Below, in pieces: positions 14,217 through 21,994 of a stretch of DNA of 33,374 nucleotides. The notes beneath the pieces are model-generated. The model was not told where the DNA came from and searched no databases. It saw nothing but the letters and a program-made list of their open reading frames with translations. The stretch lies in assembly GCA_025455865.1 (NCBI GenBank), contig JALOLS010000022.1, forward strand, positions 1 through 33,374, read 5' to 3'. A program made the position numbers and the translations under genes. Source of the stretch: Thermoleophilia bacterium (GTDB lineage Bacteria > Actinomycetota > Thermoleophilia > Miltoncostaeales > Miltoncostaeaceae). Position 1 is the first letter of the stretch. Each line of letters starts with the position of its first letter.

Positions 14217-15232
14217 CGGAGGTCCTCCTGGATCCACCGGGCGGCGTCGGTGGCGTAGTAGGTGATGAGGTTGTCGGCGCCGGCCCGGGCGATGGCGGTC
14301 AGCGTCTCCAGGGCGGCCTGACGCTCGTCCAGCCAGCCCCGCTCGGCCGCGGCCTTGATCATGCTGTACTCGCCGCTGGTGTGGTACGCGGCGAGCGGCA
14401 GGTCGGTGTGCTCGCGCACCCGGCGCACGACGTCGAGGTAGGTGGCCGCGGGCTTGACCATCACCATGTCGGCCCCCTCGGCCACGTCGGCGGCCACCTC
14501 GCGCACCGCCTCGCGGCCGTTGGCCGGGTCCATCTGGTAGCCCTTGCGGTCGCCCATGCCCGGCGCCGAGCCCGCCGCCTCGCGGAACGGGCCGTAGAAC
14601 GCCGACGCGTACTTGGCGGCGTAGCTCATGACCGCCACCGTCTCGTGCCCCTCCGCGTCGAGGGCGTCGCGGATGGCGCCCACCCGGCCGTCCATCATGT
14701 CGCTGGGGGCGACGACGTCGGCGCCCGCCTCGGCGTGGCTCACCGCCGTGCGGCTGATGAGCTCCAGCGAGCGGTCGTTGTGGACGTGCCCGTCGACCAG
14801 CACCCCGCAGTGGCCGTGGTCGGTGTAGGCGCACAGGCACACGTCGGTGATGACGACCAGGTCGGGGAGGGCGTCCTTGAGCGCCGCGACGGCGGCCTGC
14901 ACCACGCCGCCGGGCTCGTGCGCGCCGCTCGCCTCGGGGTCCTTGTGGTCGGGCACGCCGAAGAGGAGCACGGCCGGGACCCCCAGCCGCAGGGCCTCGC
15001 GCGCCGTGCGCACGATGCCGTCGCGCGACATGCGGGCCACGCCGGGAAGCGCCTGGACGGGCTGGTGCACGCCCTCGCCCGGCACCGCGAAGAGCGGCAG
15101 GATGAGCTGGTCGGGCGAGAGGCGCGTCTCGCGCACCATCCGCCGCACCCCCGCGGTGGTGCGCAGGCGCCGGTGGCGCACCCGGGGGAAGCCGCCCGTG
15201 GCGGCCGCGGAGTGGGCGGCGGGCAGGGTCAC
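14213..15232 (-). CDS. hemB: Delta-aminolevulinate dehydratase (porphobilinogen synthase), zinc-cysteine type
   Basis: Condenses two 5-aminolevulinate molecules to porphobilinogen. 339 aa from the GTG at 15232, typical length. The metal site TDVCLCAYTDHGHCG (129-143) has three cysteines (132, 134, 142), marking the zinc-dependent class. Active-site lysines are in MSYAAKYASAFYGPFR (Lys207) and MVKPAATYLD (Lys260, Schiff base). DRKGYQMDP and YHTSGEYSMIKAA are also as in the family. It is the first gene of a five-gene operon hemB-ahbAB-hemL-(prenyl-synthase-like)-ubiD. A TACACT hexamer eight bases before the GTG suggests a leaderless transcript. Confidence 0.95.
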   Translation of the reverse strand: MTLPAAHSAAATGGFPRVRHRRLRTTAGVRRMVRETRLSPDQLILPLFAVPGEGVHQPVQALPGVARMSRDGIVRTAREALRLGVPAVLLFGVPDHKDPEASGAHEPGGVVQAAVAALKDALPDLVVITDVCLCAYTDHGHCGVLVDGHVHNDRSLELISRTAVSHAEAGADVVAPSDMMDGRVGAIRDALDAEGHETVAVMSYAAKYASAFYGPFREAAGSAPGMGDRKGYQMDPANGREAVREVAADVAEGADMVMVKPAATYLDVVRRVREHTDLPLAAYHTSGEYSMIKAAAERGWLDERQAALETLTAIARAGADNLITYYATDAARWIQEDLR

Positions 15233-15240
15233 GGACGGCG

Positions 15241-15246
15241 AGTGTA
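15241..15246 (-). promoter_or_regulatory. Candidate -10 hexamer TACACT for the hemB operon
   Basis: The minus strand reads TACACT with eight bases to the hemB GTG, the spacing expected for a leaderless start. The 75-bp gap 15233-15307 is shared with the divergent plus-strand gene. Confidence 0.5.
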
Positions 15247-15294
15247 CCGCCGCCGGGTCCGGGGGCGGGGGTGGACGGCGGGCGCCCGGGCCGC

Positions 15295-15300
15295 GAGGAT
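15295..15300 (+). promoter_or_regulatory. Possible -10 hexamer GAGGAT upstream of the 15308 gene
   Basis: GAGGAT keeps the A at position 2 and T at position 6 of the -10 and sits seven bases before GTG 15308. No ribosome site is visible, so a leaderless message is plausible. The match is weak. Confidence 0.25.
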
Positions 15301-15307
15301 CGCGTCC

Positions 15308-15886
15308 GTGCCCCCGTCCGCGCCCCGCCACGCGATCGACCTGATCTGGCTCCCGCTCGGGGCCGGCGGGTGGCTGGTGGCCGCCAACGGGCGGGCGATG
15401 GAGGCCGCGGCCGCGCGCCTGCAGCGCCGCCGGCCGCAGCCCCTGTTCCACGCCGGCCTCGAGGTCTGGGCCGACGGGGAGCGGTGGGTGATCGAGCAGA
15501 CCCCGGTGCCCCCCGGGCCGCCCGCCCGCCGGGGCGTCGTCGGCCAGGGGCCGGTGGGGGCTCGCTGCCTCGGGCGCCTGCGGGTCTTCCGGTATGAGGT
15601 CCGCCGATGGCGCGGCGGGGAGATCCCCGACCTCGCCTGGGCGGCCGAGCGCCGGCGGGTCTCCACCGACCCGGCGGCCGCGGCCCGCCTGCTCGGCCTG
15701 GCCCCGCAGGTTCCGCTCGGGGTGTGGGGCCGGCGGATGCCCGGGACCGACGAGATGTGGAACTCCAACGCCATCGTCGCCTGGCTCCTCGCCCGCACCG
15801 GCCTGCCGGCGGCCGGCCTCCACCCGCCCGGCGGCGGCCGGGCCCCGGGCTGGCGGGCCGGCCTGGTGGTGGCGGAGCGCGGCTAG
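15308..15886 (+). CDS. Unknown protein with WNSN motif
   Basis: 192 aa from GTG. I do not recognise the family. It is hydrophilic overall, with no signal peptide or clear membrane helix. Visible features are FHAGLEVWADGERWVIEQTP (residues 47-66), a Pro/Gly loop, an RVFRYEVRRWRGGEIPD block (92-108), and near the C-terminus VWGRRMPGTDEMWNSNAIVAWLLARTGL (139-166). An early His in an 'HAGLEV' strand and a later N-x-N before a 'WLLxxxGL' helix recall the circularly permuted papain-like/NlpC-LRAT layout, where that later position carries NCN; here a Ser stands in place of the Cys. This resemblance is speculative. The gene is divergent from hemB, and its stop overlaps the candidate promoter of the next gene. 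Confidence 0.75.
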   Translation: MPPSAPRHAIDLIWLPLGAGGWLVAANGRAMEAAAARLQRRRPQPLFHAGLEVWADGERWVIEQTPVPPGPPARRGVVGQGPVGARCLGRLRVFRYEVRRWRGGEIPDLAWAAERRRVSTDPAAAARLLGLAPQVPLGVWGRRMPGTDEMWNSNAIVAWLLARTGLPAAGLHPPGGGRAPGWRAGLVVAERG

Positions 15887-15889
15887 GCT
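15884..15889 (+). promoter_or_regulatory. Candidate -10 hexamer TAGGCT for the SDR gene
   Basis: TAGGCT overlaps the TAG stop of the preceding gene and lies seven bases before ATG 15897. No Shine-Dalgarno is present. This matches the leaderless arrangement known from Actinobacteria. Confidence 0.45.
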
Positions 15890-15896
15890 CCCCGGG

Positions 15897-16604
15897 ATGC
15901 CGCCCCGCCCCGTCGCCCTGGTCGTCGGCGCCCGCAACGTCGGGCGCGCCGTGGTGGCCGACCGCCTCGCCGCGGGCTGGAAGGTGCTGGCCGTCGCGCG
16001 CACCCGCTCGACGCTCACCGAGCTGCGGCGTGCGTGCCCGGGGGTGGGGACGATGGAGGCCGACGCCGCCGACCCCGCGCTCATGGCCGCGGCCATCGCG
16101 CGCTGCCGCATGGAGATGGGCGGCCTGGACCTGGTGGTGAACGCGATCACCGACCCGCCCCGCGACCAGCCGTTCGGCGGCGGGGAGATCGCCGGCGCGC
16201 CGCCCGGGCGGCTGGAGGAGTGGGTGCGGCCCTACCTCCCGGCGGCCTGGGAGGTGCTCCGGCAGGCCGGCGGGGCCATGAAGCAGCAGGGGAGCGGAAC
16301 GATCGTCCAGGTCGTGGGGCCCTCGGGCCGCCGGCCGGGCGCGGGCCGCGGGCCGTTCGGGGTGGCCCAGATGGGCGCCCGGGCGCTCACCACGGTGCTC
16401 GCGCAGGAGCTCCGGCCCGAGGGGGTCCACGTGGCCCTGGTGGTGGCCGACGGCTTCATCCGCACCGATCGCAACCCCGAGGGCGACATCCGGCCCGAGG
16501 ACGTCGCATCGGCCATCGGCTACCTGGCCGGGCAGGCCCCCTCGGCGTGGACCCACGACCTGGTCTTGACCCCGCGGGCCGGGGACTGGATCCCGACCCC
16601 GTAG
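15897..16604 (+). CDS. SDR-fold protein with a substituted catalytic pair
   Basis: 235 aa Rossmann-fold protein of the short-chain dehydrogenase/reductase family. The start VALVVGARNVGRAVVADRLAAG (6-27) is a variant of the TGxxxGIG cofactor loop, and LDLVVNAI (78-84) corresponds to the NNAG strand. The segment GTIVQVVGPSG (134-144) is at the catalytic serine strand. The next block, GPFGVAQMGARALTTVLAQEL, aligns with YxxxK, but Tyr is Phe154 and Lys is Gln158. The usual chemistry is therefore doubtful, and it may bind NAD(P) or another ligand as a sensor or scaffold. Target and pathway are unknown. ATG 15897 was chosen from the adjacent TAGGCT. Confidence 0.8.
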   Translation: MPPRPVALVVGARNVGRAVVADRLAAGWKVLAVARTRSTLTELRRACPGVGTMEADAADPALMAAAIARCRMEMGGLDLVVNAITDPPRDQPFGGGEIAGAPPGRLEEWVRPYLPAAWEVLRQAGGAMKQQGSGTIVQVVGPSGRRPGAGRGPFGVAQMGARALTTVLAQELRPEGVHVALVVADGFIRTDRNPEGDIRPEDVASAIGYLAGQAPSAWTHDLVLTPRAGDWIPTP

Positions 16605-16636
16605 CCCTCGCCGCCGCCGGGCTCGACCCGGAGGCC

Positions 16637-17197
16637 ATGGTCGCCGGCTACCTGGGCGGCTGGTTCCCCATGGACGAGCCGGGCGCCCGCGGGCCGGTGG
16701 GCTGGTACGAGTGCGATCCCCGGGCGGTGCTGCCGGTCGACGGGTTCCGGGTTCCCCGCACGGTCGCGCGCACCGTGCGCCGGCGCGGCTACGCCATCCG
16801 CATCGACACCGCGTTCGACGCGGTCCTCACCGCCTGCGCGGCCCGCCGGACCGGCGTGTGGCTCACCCCGCGCCTCGCCGCCGGCTACTCGGCCCTCCAC
16901 CTGGTGGGGCTGGCCCACTCGGTGGAGGCGTGGGACGGCGAGCGGCTGGTGGGCGGCCTGTTCGGCGTCGCCCTCGGCGGGCTCTACACCTCCGAGAGCA
17001 TGTTCCACCGGGCGCCCGACGGCGGGAACGCCGTGCTGCTCGCCACCGCCGGCCACCTGGCCGAGCGCGGGTTCACGCTCTGGGACGTGCAGATGGCGAG
17101 CGATCACACCCGCCGGTTCGGGCTGGAGGAGATCCGGCCCGCCGAGTATCGCCGGCGCCTGCGCCGGGCCCTGGCGGCGCGGCCGGCGTTCGCCTGA
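16637..17197 (+). CDS. aat: Leucyl/phenylalanyl-tRNA--protein transferase
   Basis: Aat transfers Leu or Phe from tRNA to the N-terminus of proteins bearing Arg or Lys, marking them for ClpS/ClpAP-type degradation. Recognisable blocks are GYLGGWFPMDEPG, the W...CDPRAVLPVDGFRVPRTVARTV segment, YAIRIDTAFDAVLTACA, and LVGLAHSVEAWDGERLVGGLFGVALGGLYTSESMFHRAPDGGNAVLLATAGHL, and the C-terminal LWDVQMASDHTRRFG. The start is uncertain. ATG 16637 gives 186 aa, slightly short. The open frame continues upstream, with possible CTG 16586 or a GTG near 16546, which would add the LDPEAM-type residues seen in homologs and overlap the SDR gene. Confidence 0.9.
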   Translation: MVAGYLGGWFPMDEPGARGPVGWYECDPRAVLPVDGFRVPRTVARTVRRRGYAIRIDTAFDAVLTACAARRTGVWLTPRLAAGYSALHLVGLAHSVEAWDGERLVGGLFGVALGGLYTSESMFHRAPDGGNAVLLATAGHLAERGFTLWDVQMASDHTRRFGLEEIRPAEYRRRLRRALAARPAFA

Positions 17198-17243
17198 CGC
17201 GGGGCCCCCTCGCGCACGGGCGGGCCCGGGCCGATGGGAGGGC

Positions 17244-17924
17244 ATGGGACGCCGAGCCGCCGCCATCGTGGCCGCCTGCGCGCTGGGGATCGGCGCCGGC
17301 CCGGCGAGCGCCTGGGACGAGGGCCCCGTCCCGCTGCCGGTCCCGGCCGACCCCGCTCCGGTCACCCCGGCGCCGGCGCCCGATCCGGCCCCCGCCCCGC
17401 GGCCGGATCCCCCGCCGGCCGTCCCCGGGCTCGACCTGGCCGCCCTCGCCCCGGCCGCGCAGCGCGAGGTCGCGGCGGCGGTGCGCTCCTACCCGGCCCG
17501 GATGCGCCGGATGCTCGCCGCGGTACGGCCCAGGGTGCCGGTGGACGCCTCCGGCCGCTGCGCGCCGTCGAGCTGCGTGCGGCAGGTGGGGGGCCGGCCG
17601 CGGGCGCTCAGCCTCACCGCCGAGCACATGGCCGACGCGCGGGTGCTCCGCTACATCCTCGCCCACGAGCTCGGGCACGTGGTCGACCTGGCCGGCCTCG
17701 GCGCCCGGGCCCGGACGACGTTCGTGCGGCTGGCCGTCGCGCGCGGCGTGCCGGCGTGCCTGCCCTACGCCGGCGGGTGCGTGAGCCAGGAGGACGTCCT
17801 GGCCGACTCGATCGCGTTCTGGGCCACCGGCGACCTCGCCATGCGGAGCGTCTACGACGTCCCGCCGGTGGTCTCGCGGGCGGAGATGGGCCGGTTCCTG
17901 GCCCGCTGGTGGCGCCCGGGCTGA
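17244..17924 (+). CDS. Secreted zincin-like protein with HELGH motif
   Basis: 226 aa. ATG 17244 has a GGGAGGG ribosome site. Residues 1-23 are a signal peptide (Arg-Arg, hydrophobic core, ASA cleavage). Residues 25-65 form a Pro/Ala linker with PAP repeats. The globular part carries YILAHELGHVVDLAGLG, with HExxH at 141-145. Downstream, SQEDVLADSIAFWATGD (181-197) offers a Glu or Asp as third zinc ligand, as in gluzincins. Four cysteines (106, 111, 172, 179) could form two disulfides outside the cell. The protein is small for a secreted protease, and its substrate is unknown. It ends four bases from the stop of the convergent membrane protein. Confidence 0.8.
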   Translation: MGRRAAAIVAACALGIGAGPASAWDEGPVPLPVPADPAPVTPAPAPDPAPAPRPDPPPAVPGLDLAALAPAAQREVAAAVRSYPARMRRMLAAVRPRVPVDASGRCAPSSCVRQVGGRPRALSLTAEHMADARVLRYILAHELGHVVDLAGLGARARTTFVRLAVARGVPACLPYAGGCVSQEDVLADSIAFWATGDLAMRSVYDVPPVVSRAEMGRFLARWWRPG

Positions 17925-17928
17925 GCCC

Positions 17929-18987
17929 TCAGGCGGGCTCGCGCAGCGCCTCGCGCCGGGGCACGCCCTCGACGGCCAGGCAGCAGAGCCCCCCGGCGAC
18001 GTTGCTCAGGGTCTCGGCGGCCTGGAGCAGCAGCCCGAAGGCCACGGCCGTCTCGACCGGCACCCCGAAGCTCACCGAGAGGGGGATGGCCGCGGCGGCC
18101 TGGAAGGTCCCGACGTTGCCGGGCAGCAGGGGCACGGCGTGCGCGACGCAGAGCGTGATGCTCACGACGGCCGCCGCCGCGGCGAGGTCGCGCGTCGCCC
18201 CCACGGCGGCCAGGGCGAGCATCGCCGCCGCCCAGCCCGCCACCCACTGGCCGGCCCCGCTGGCCAGCACGTAGGCCGCCCGCCCCGGGGTCCGCAGCGC
18301 GCGGGCGCCGTCGTGGACGCCGCCCCAGGTGCGCGCGGCCACGCGCAGCGCGACCCCGGTCCGGCCCGCCCGCCCGGCGCCGAGCGCCCGCGGGCGGATG
18401 ACGGCGGCGAGGGCGGTGCCGCCCAGGCTGGCGGCGCCGACGACCAGGGCGGTCACCCTCGCGTACCCGGGCAGGGGGAGCACGATGCCCGCGGCGAGCG
18501 CGAGCGCCCCCCAGACCGCGGTCGCCACGAGGTGCTCGGCGACCATCGTGCCGGCCACGGCCTCGTGGGACACCATCAGGCCGCGCCGGCAGAGGCGCCG
18601 CCGGCCGAGCACCACCTTGGCCACGTCGCCCATGCGGGCGACCAGGAAGGCGTTCAGCATGGCGCCGATGAGCAGCGGGGCGACCATGTCGTACCAGCGG
18701 GACCGGCCGTCCACCTCCGGGAGGCCGTCGGCCAGGCCCTGCCAGGTCATCGCCTTGAGCACGGTCGAGCAGAGCGACGCGAGGGCGGCGGCCGCCGCCA
18801 GGTGCCACGCGCTCCCGGCGATGGCCCCGCCGAGCGCCGACCAGTCGAGGCGCCAGGCCGCCAGGGCGAGGAGCCCGGCGACCACGACCACCCGGGCCAC
18901 CGCCCAGGCCCGCCGGGCGCGCGGGTCGCGTCGCCCGTCCGCCGGAGCGGGGAGGGCCACCGCGCGCGCCGCGTCGCCGGTGCTCAC
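17929..18987 (-). CDS. LPG-synthase-TM / flippase-like integral membrane protein
   Basis: 352 aa from GTG 18987, with about eight hydrophobic helices. Family marks of PF03706-type proteins are visible. One is the segment around helix 3 with LIGAMLNAFLVARMGDVAKVVLGRRR. Another is the late VAHAVPLLPGNVGTFQAAAAIPLSVSFGVP block, close to the PGGLGxxE-like motif of the family, followed by the AVAFGLLLQAAETLSNV helix. Such proteins accompany lipid-linked sugar enzymes and are proposed lipid or glycolipid flippases; here the cargo is unknown. A short hydrophilic N-terminus with Arg-rich residues faces the cytoplasm. It is transcribed divergently from the GT39-like gene at 19093 and has a TACGCT hexamer eight bases before its start. 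Confidence 0.85.
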   Translation of the reverse strand: MSTGDAARAVALPAPADGRRDPRARRAWAVARVVVVAGLLALAAWRLDWSALGGAIAGSAWHLAAAAALASLCSTVLKAMTWQGLADGLPEVDGRSRWYDMVAPLLIGAMLNAFLVARMGDVAKVVLGRRRLCRRGLMVSHEAVAGTMVAEHLVATAVWGALALAAGIVLPLPGYARVTALVVGAASLGGTALAAVIRPRALGAGRAGRTGVALRVAARTWGGVHDGARALRTPGRAAYVLASGAGQWVAGWAAAMLALAAVGATRDLAAAAAVVSITLCVAHAVPLLPGNVGTFQAAAAIPLSVSFGVPVETAVAFGLLLQAAETLSNVAGGLCCLAVEGVPRREALREPA

Positions 18988-18995
18988 GGGGCCGG

Positions 18996-19001
18996 AGCGT
19001 A
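18996..19001 (-). promoter_or_regulatory. Candidate -10 hexamer TACGCT for the 17929-18987 gene
   Basis: The minus strand reads TACGCT with eight bases to GTG 18987 and no Shine-Dalgarno in between, consistent with a leaderless transcript. Confidence 0.45.
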
Positions 19002-19092
19002 GGCAGGCGCCCCCGTCCCGTGGGGTCGCGTTGCACCCGGTCACCTCAGGTTCACCCGCGCGAAACCGGCCGGCCGGTACTCCTTCGGGCGG

Positions 19093-21045
19093 ATGGCGTC
19101 CCGCCCCCTCCCCCGTGCGCGGGTCCCCCTCGCGGCCGGCCTGGCCGCCGTCGGCGCCTCGGCGCTCGTCGTGCGCCTGTGGGGCATCGGCGCCGCCGAC
19201 CCCGGCCAGGCCGAGCACCACAAGCTCGAGGCGCTCGCCGCCTGGCGGGCCGGCGAATGGATCGTCGACGGCGAGCACCCGGCCCTGTTCAAGGGCGCGG
19301 CGTGGCTGGCCACCGGCCTGCTCGGCGACGGCGTCGGGGCCCTGCGGGTGCCGAGCGCGGTGGCCGGCGCGGCGGCCTGTGTCCTGGCGGTGCTGGTCGG
19401 GCGGCGCCTGGCCGGGCCGGTGGCCGGCTGGGCCGCGGGGGCGCTGCTCGCCCTCGGCACGGTGCCGGTGGCGATCGACCGCGTGGGCAAGGAGGACGCG
19501 CTCATGCTGGCCCTCGCCCTGGGCGCGGTGCTGGTGTGGCTCCACGCCGAGGGGCGGCCGGGGCGCTGGCTCGGCGTCGCGGCGCTGGCCGGCGCGGCCG
19601 CGGCGGCCAAGTACGAGGCCGCGCCGCTCCTGCCGGCGCTCGTGCTGGCCGGCCGGATCGGGCTCGGCCCCCGGCTCGCGCCCCCCGGCGTGCGCGGCGG
19701 CCTGCGGGTGGCCGGCGCCTTCGCCGCCGCCCACCTGGCCCTGAACCCGCTGCTGCTCCTGCCGGCCCAGTGGGAGTTCCTGTGGGGGTTCACCAGCGCG
19801 CTGGCCGGCGGCACGCCGCCGCCGGACGGCACCGTGGTGCCCACCGACGGGTTCGCCGCCGCGGGCGAGATCCATCAGGTGAAGCCGGTCTGGTACTACG
19901 CGCTCTACCTCGGCGTGAAGGCGCAGCCGGCCTGGGTCGTCCTCGTCGTGGCCGGGGCCGCGCTCGCCGCCGCCCGCCGCACGCGGCCCGACCTGCTGCT
20001 CCTGGCCTGGGGCGCGGGCTACGTGGCGGCCGTCTCGCTGGTGCCGTTCGGCTTCGCCCGCTACCTGGCGCCCGCGCTGCCGGCGCTGGCCATCCTGGGC
20101 GGGCTGGCGTGGCAGCGGGCGACCGCCGGGCGGCCGCCCTGGGTCCAGGCCGGGGCCGCCGCGGCCGGGGTGACGGCGCTGGCCCTGCCCCTCGCGCCGG
20201 CCCTGCCGCTGCCCTCGCTCTACGTGAGCCCCCTGGGCGGCGGGAGCCGGGAGGCCCTGCACTGGACCCCGGACGATGCGGTCGGCAACCTCGGCGCCGC
20301 CCGCGCGGTGGCCTTCATCGAGCGCGCGATCCCGGCCGGCCGGGTGGCCGCGGCCGACCCGACCCTGGTGCGCTTCCTGTCGGGCGGGCGCCTGCGCGCG
20401 GTGGCGGTCGAGGGCCTGGCGCCCCGGCCGGCGGCGCTCCGGGCGGCCGGGGTGGGGAGCGTCCTGGTGCAGCCCTCGCAGGTCAGCCTGGGCAACGCGC
20501 CGCTCTTCCGCTGGCTCGGGCGCGCCCGGCCGGCGACGGTGGTCCGGGTGCGGGGCCTGGTGGTCGCCCGGGTCTACCGCGTGGGGCCGGACGGGCGGCC
20601 GTACACCCGGACCCCGGCCACGTCGGCCACGGCCGGGAACCGCGCGCGCAGCGCCGCGTCCAGCCCGGGCACGCCTCTGAACGCCCGGCCGGCCACCACG
20701 GCCCCCGCCCCCGCCGCCTCGCGCAAGATCGCCTCCCGCCCCAGGGACCCGGAGCCCACCCGGACCAGCGAGGCGTCGATCGCGCCCGGAGGGGTCGGCC
20801 GCCCGGCGAGCGCGGGCACCCGCGGCAGGTCGCTCACCACCTCCTCCCCGGGGGCGGTGGCGCCGCGGACCCGGTCGGCCACGGCGGCGAGGGCGTCCCG
20901 CTCGCGGGCGCCCATCACCTCCCGCCCGGCCATGACCCCGGGCACCAGGAGGAGCGCGCCCGCCGCCGCCGTCAGGGCGGCGGTGCGCGGGAGCAGGGCG
21001 GATGCGGCCAGGACCGCGGCGGGCGCGGAGAGGACGACCAGGTGA
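19093..21045 (+). CDS. GT39-like polytopic membrane glycosyltransferase with an antisense-like tail
   Basis: 650 aa as read to the first stop. Residues 1 to about 505 look real: a first helix (about 12-30), an acidic loop (AEHHKLEALAAWRAGEW) in the position of the catalytic Asp/Glu loop of the ArnT/PMT/GT39 fold, DGEHPALFK, a second acidic loop RVGKEDALML, and about ten helices in total, then a soluble C-terminal part ending near RVYRVGPDG. These enzymes use polyprenyl-phosphate sugars on the outer membrane face. After about residue 505 the frame continues about 150 codons of Arg/Ala/Ser/Thr/Pro-rich sequence that is antisense to the convergent gene (20574-21959). That tail is probably not a conserved domain. 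Confidence 0.82.
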   Translation: MASRPLPRARVPLAAGLAAVGASALVVRLWGIGAADPGQAEHHKLEALAAWRAGEWIVDGEHPALFKGAAWLATGLLGDGVGALRVPSAVAGAAACVLAVLVGRRLAGPVAGWAAGALLALGTVPVAIDRVGKEDALMLALALGAVLVWLHAEGRPGRWLGVAALAGAAAAAKYEAAPLLPALVLAGRIGLGPRLAPPGVRGGLRVAGAFAAAHLALNPLLLLPAQWEFLWGFTSALAGGTPPPDGTVVPTDGFAAAGEIHQVKPVWYYALYLGVKAQPAWVVLVVAGAALAAARRTRPDLLLLAWGAGYVAAVSLVPFGFARYLAPALPALAILGGLAWQRATAGRPPWVQAGAAAAGVTALALPLAPALPLPSLYVSPLGGGSREALHWTPDDAVGNLGAARAVAFIERAIPAGRVAAADPTLVRFLSGGRLRAVAVEGLAPRPAALRAAGVGSVLVQPSQVSLGNAPLFRWLGRARPATVVRVRGLVVARVYRVGPDGRPYTRTPATSATAGNRARSAASSPGTPLNARPATTAPAPAASRKIASRPRDPEPTRTSEASIAPGGVGRPASAGTRGRSLTTSSPGAVAPRTRSATAARASRSRAPITSRPAMTPGTRRSAPAAAVRAAVRGSRADAARTAAGAERTTR

Positions 21046-21959
21046 TGCAGGAAGAGCGGACGGTGGACGAGCGCGAGCAGGGCCCCGCCGGCGAGCAGGG
21101 TGATCTCCGGGGCCTGGTCCCGCGCCCAGGTCGCGGATCCCCGGGCGCCGCGGGCGGCCAGGCCGGCCCCGAGCACCAGGGCCAGGCCCGCGAAGCCGGC
21201 CACGAGGGCCAGGGGCGGGTTCCCGGGCGGCAGGTCGATCCCGCGGGCGGCGCCGCGGATGCCGGCCACGCCCTCGGCGATCGCCCCGGCCTCGCCCGCG
21301 TGGACGACCGCGACCGCCGCGCCCACGAGGGCGGCTCCGAGCGCCGCGGCCAGGACCGCGGGCCGGCGGGCGCGGGCGGTGAGGGCGAGCACCGCGAGCG
21401 CCGGCAGCACGGCGAGCGCGGAGAGCTTGGTCAGCACCGCCGCGGCGGCCAGGGCGCCGGCGGCGAGGCCCCAGGCCGGGCGCCGCACCGCGGCGCGGGC
21501 GGCCACCAGGGCCCAGAGGGTGAGGGCCATGGCCGGGAGGTCTGCGCTCACCACGGCGGCCCGGCCGGCGACCGCGGGCGCGGCGAGGACCAGGGCGCAG
21601 GCGGCCAGGCCCCGCAGGGCGCCGTGACCGGGCCGTACGATCGCCCACGCCGCGAGCCCGGCGGCCAGCGCCCATCCCAGGGCGGCCACCCGCAGCCCGG
21701 TCTCCCCCCCGCCGGCGCGCCAGACCACCTCCAGGGCGGCGAAGAAGAGCGGCGGCTGCGAGGCGAAGACCTCGGATCCGAGCGTGGCGCCGCCCGCCAG
21801 GGCCCGGGCGCTCGCGGCGTAGACGCCCTCGTCGAACTCCGCCGAGGGCACCCGGATGTCCCGCCCCAGCAGGAGGCCCGCCAGCGCGAGCAGCGCCGCG
21901 ACCGCGGCCGCCTCGGCCGCGATCACCCGTGCCCCCGCCCGGCCGCGCGGGCGCCTCAC
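20574..21959 (-). CDS. GT39-like polytopic membrane glycosyltransferase
   Basis: 461 aa from GTG 21959. The first helix (about 12-31) is followed by the hallmark loop SAEFDEGVYAASARALAGG, whose Asp-Glu pair corresponds to the catalytic acid of PMT/ArnT-type GT-C enzymes, and then by SQPPLFFAALEV, the conserved 'PPL' after the loop. About ten Ala/Leu/Val-rich helices follow and a soluble domain of about 120 residues closes the protein. It likely transfers a sugar from a polyprenyl-phosphate donor outside the membrane; acceptor unknown. Its 3' end overlaps the tail of the convergent GT39-like gene by 472 bases. It is divergent from the epimerase gene, with 35 bp between. Confidence 0.85.
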   Translation of the reverse strand: MRRPRGRAGARVIAAEAAAVAALLALAGLLLGRDIRVPSAEFDEGVYAASARALAGGATLGSEVFASQPPLFFAALEVVWRAGGGETGLRVAALGWALAAGLAAWAIVRPGHGALRGLAACALVLAAPAVAGRAAVVSADLPAMALTLWALVAARAAVRRPAWGLAAGALAAAAVLTKLSALAVLPALAVLALTARARRPAVLAAALGAALVGAAVAVVHAGEAGAIAEGVAGIRGAARGIDLPPGNPPLALVAGFAGLALVLGAGLAARGARGSATWARDQAPEITLLAGGALLALVHRPLFLHHLVVLSAPAAVLAASALLPRTAALTAAAGALLLVPGVMAGREVMGARERDALAAVADRVRGATAPGEEVVSDLPRVPALAGRPTPPGAIDASLVRVGSGSLGREAILREAAGAGAVVAGRAFRGVPGLDAALRARFPAVADVAGVRVYGRPSGPTR

Positions 21960-21968
21960 CGGGGCGCG

Positions 21969-21974
21969 AGCGTA
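21969..21974 (-). promoter_or_regulatory. Candidate -10 hexamer TACGCT in the divergent 21960-21994 gap
   Basis: The minus strand reads TACGCT nine bases before GTG 21959. It lies inside an inverted repeat (GGGCGC 21962-21967 with GCGCCC 21978-21983). The plus-strand epimerase gene has a GGGAGGGG ribosome site at 21984-21991. Confidence 0.4.
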
Positions 21975-21994
21975 CCAGCGCCCGGGAGGGGCCG

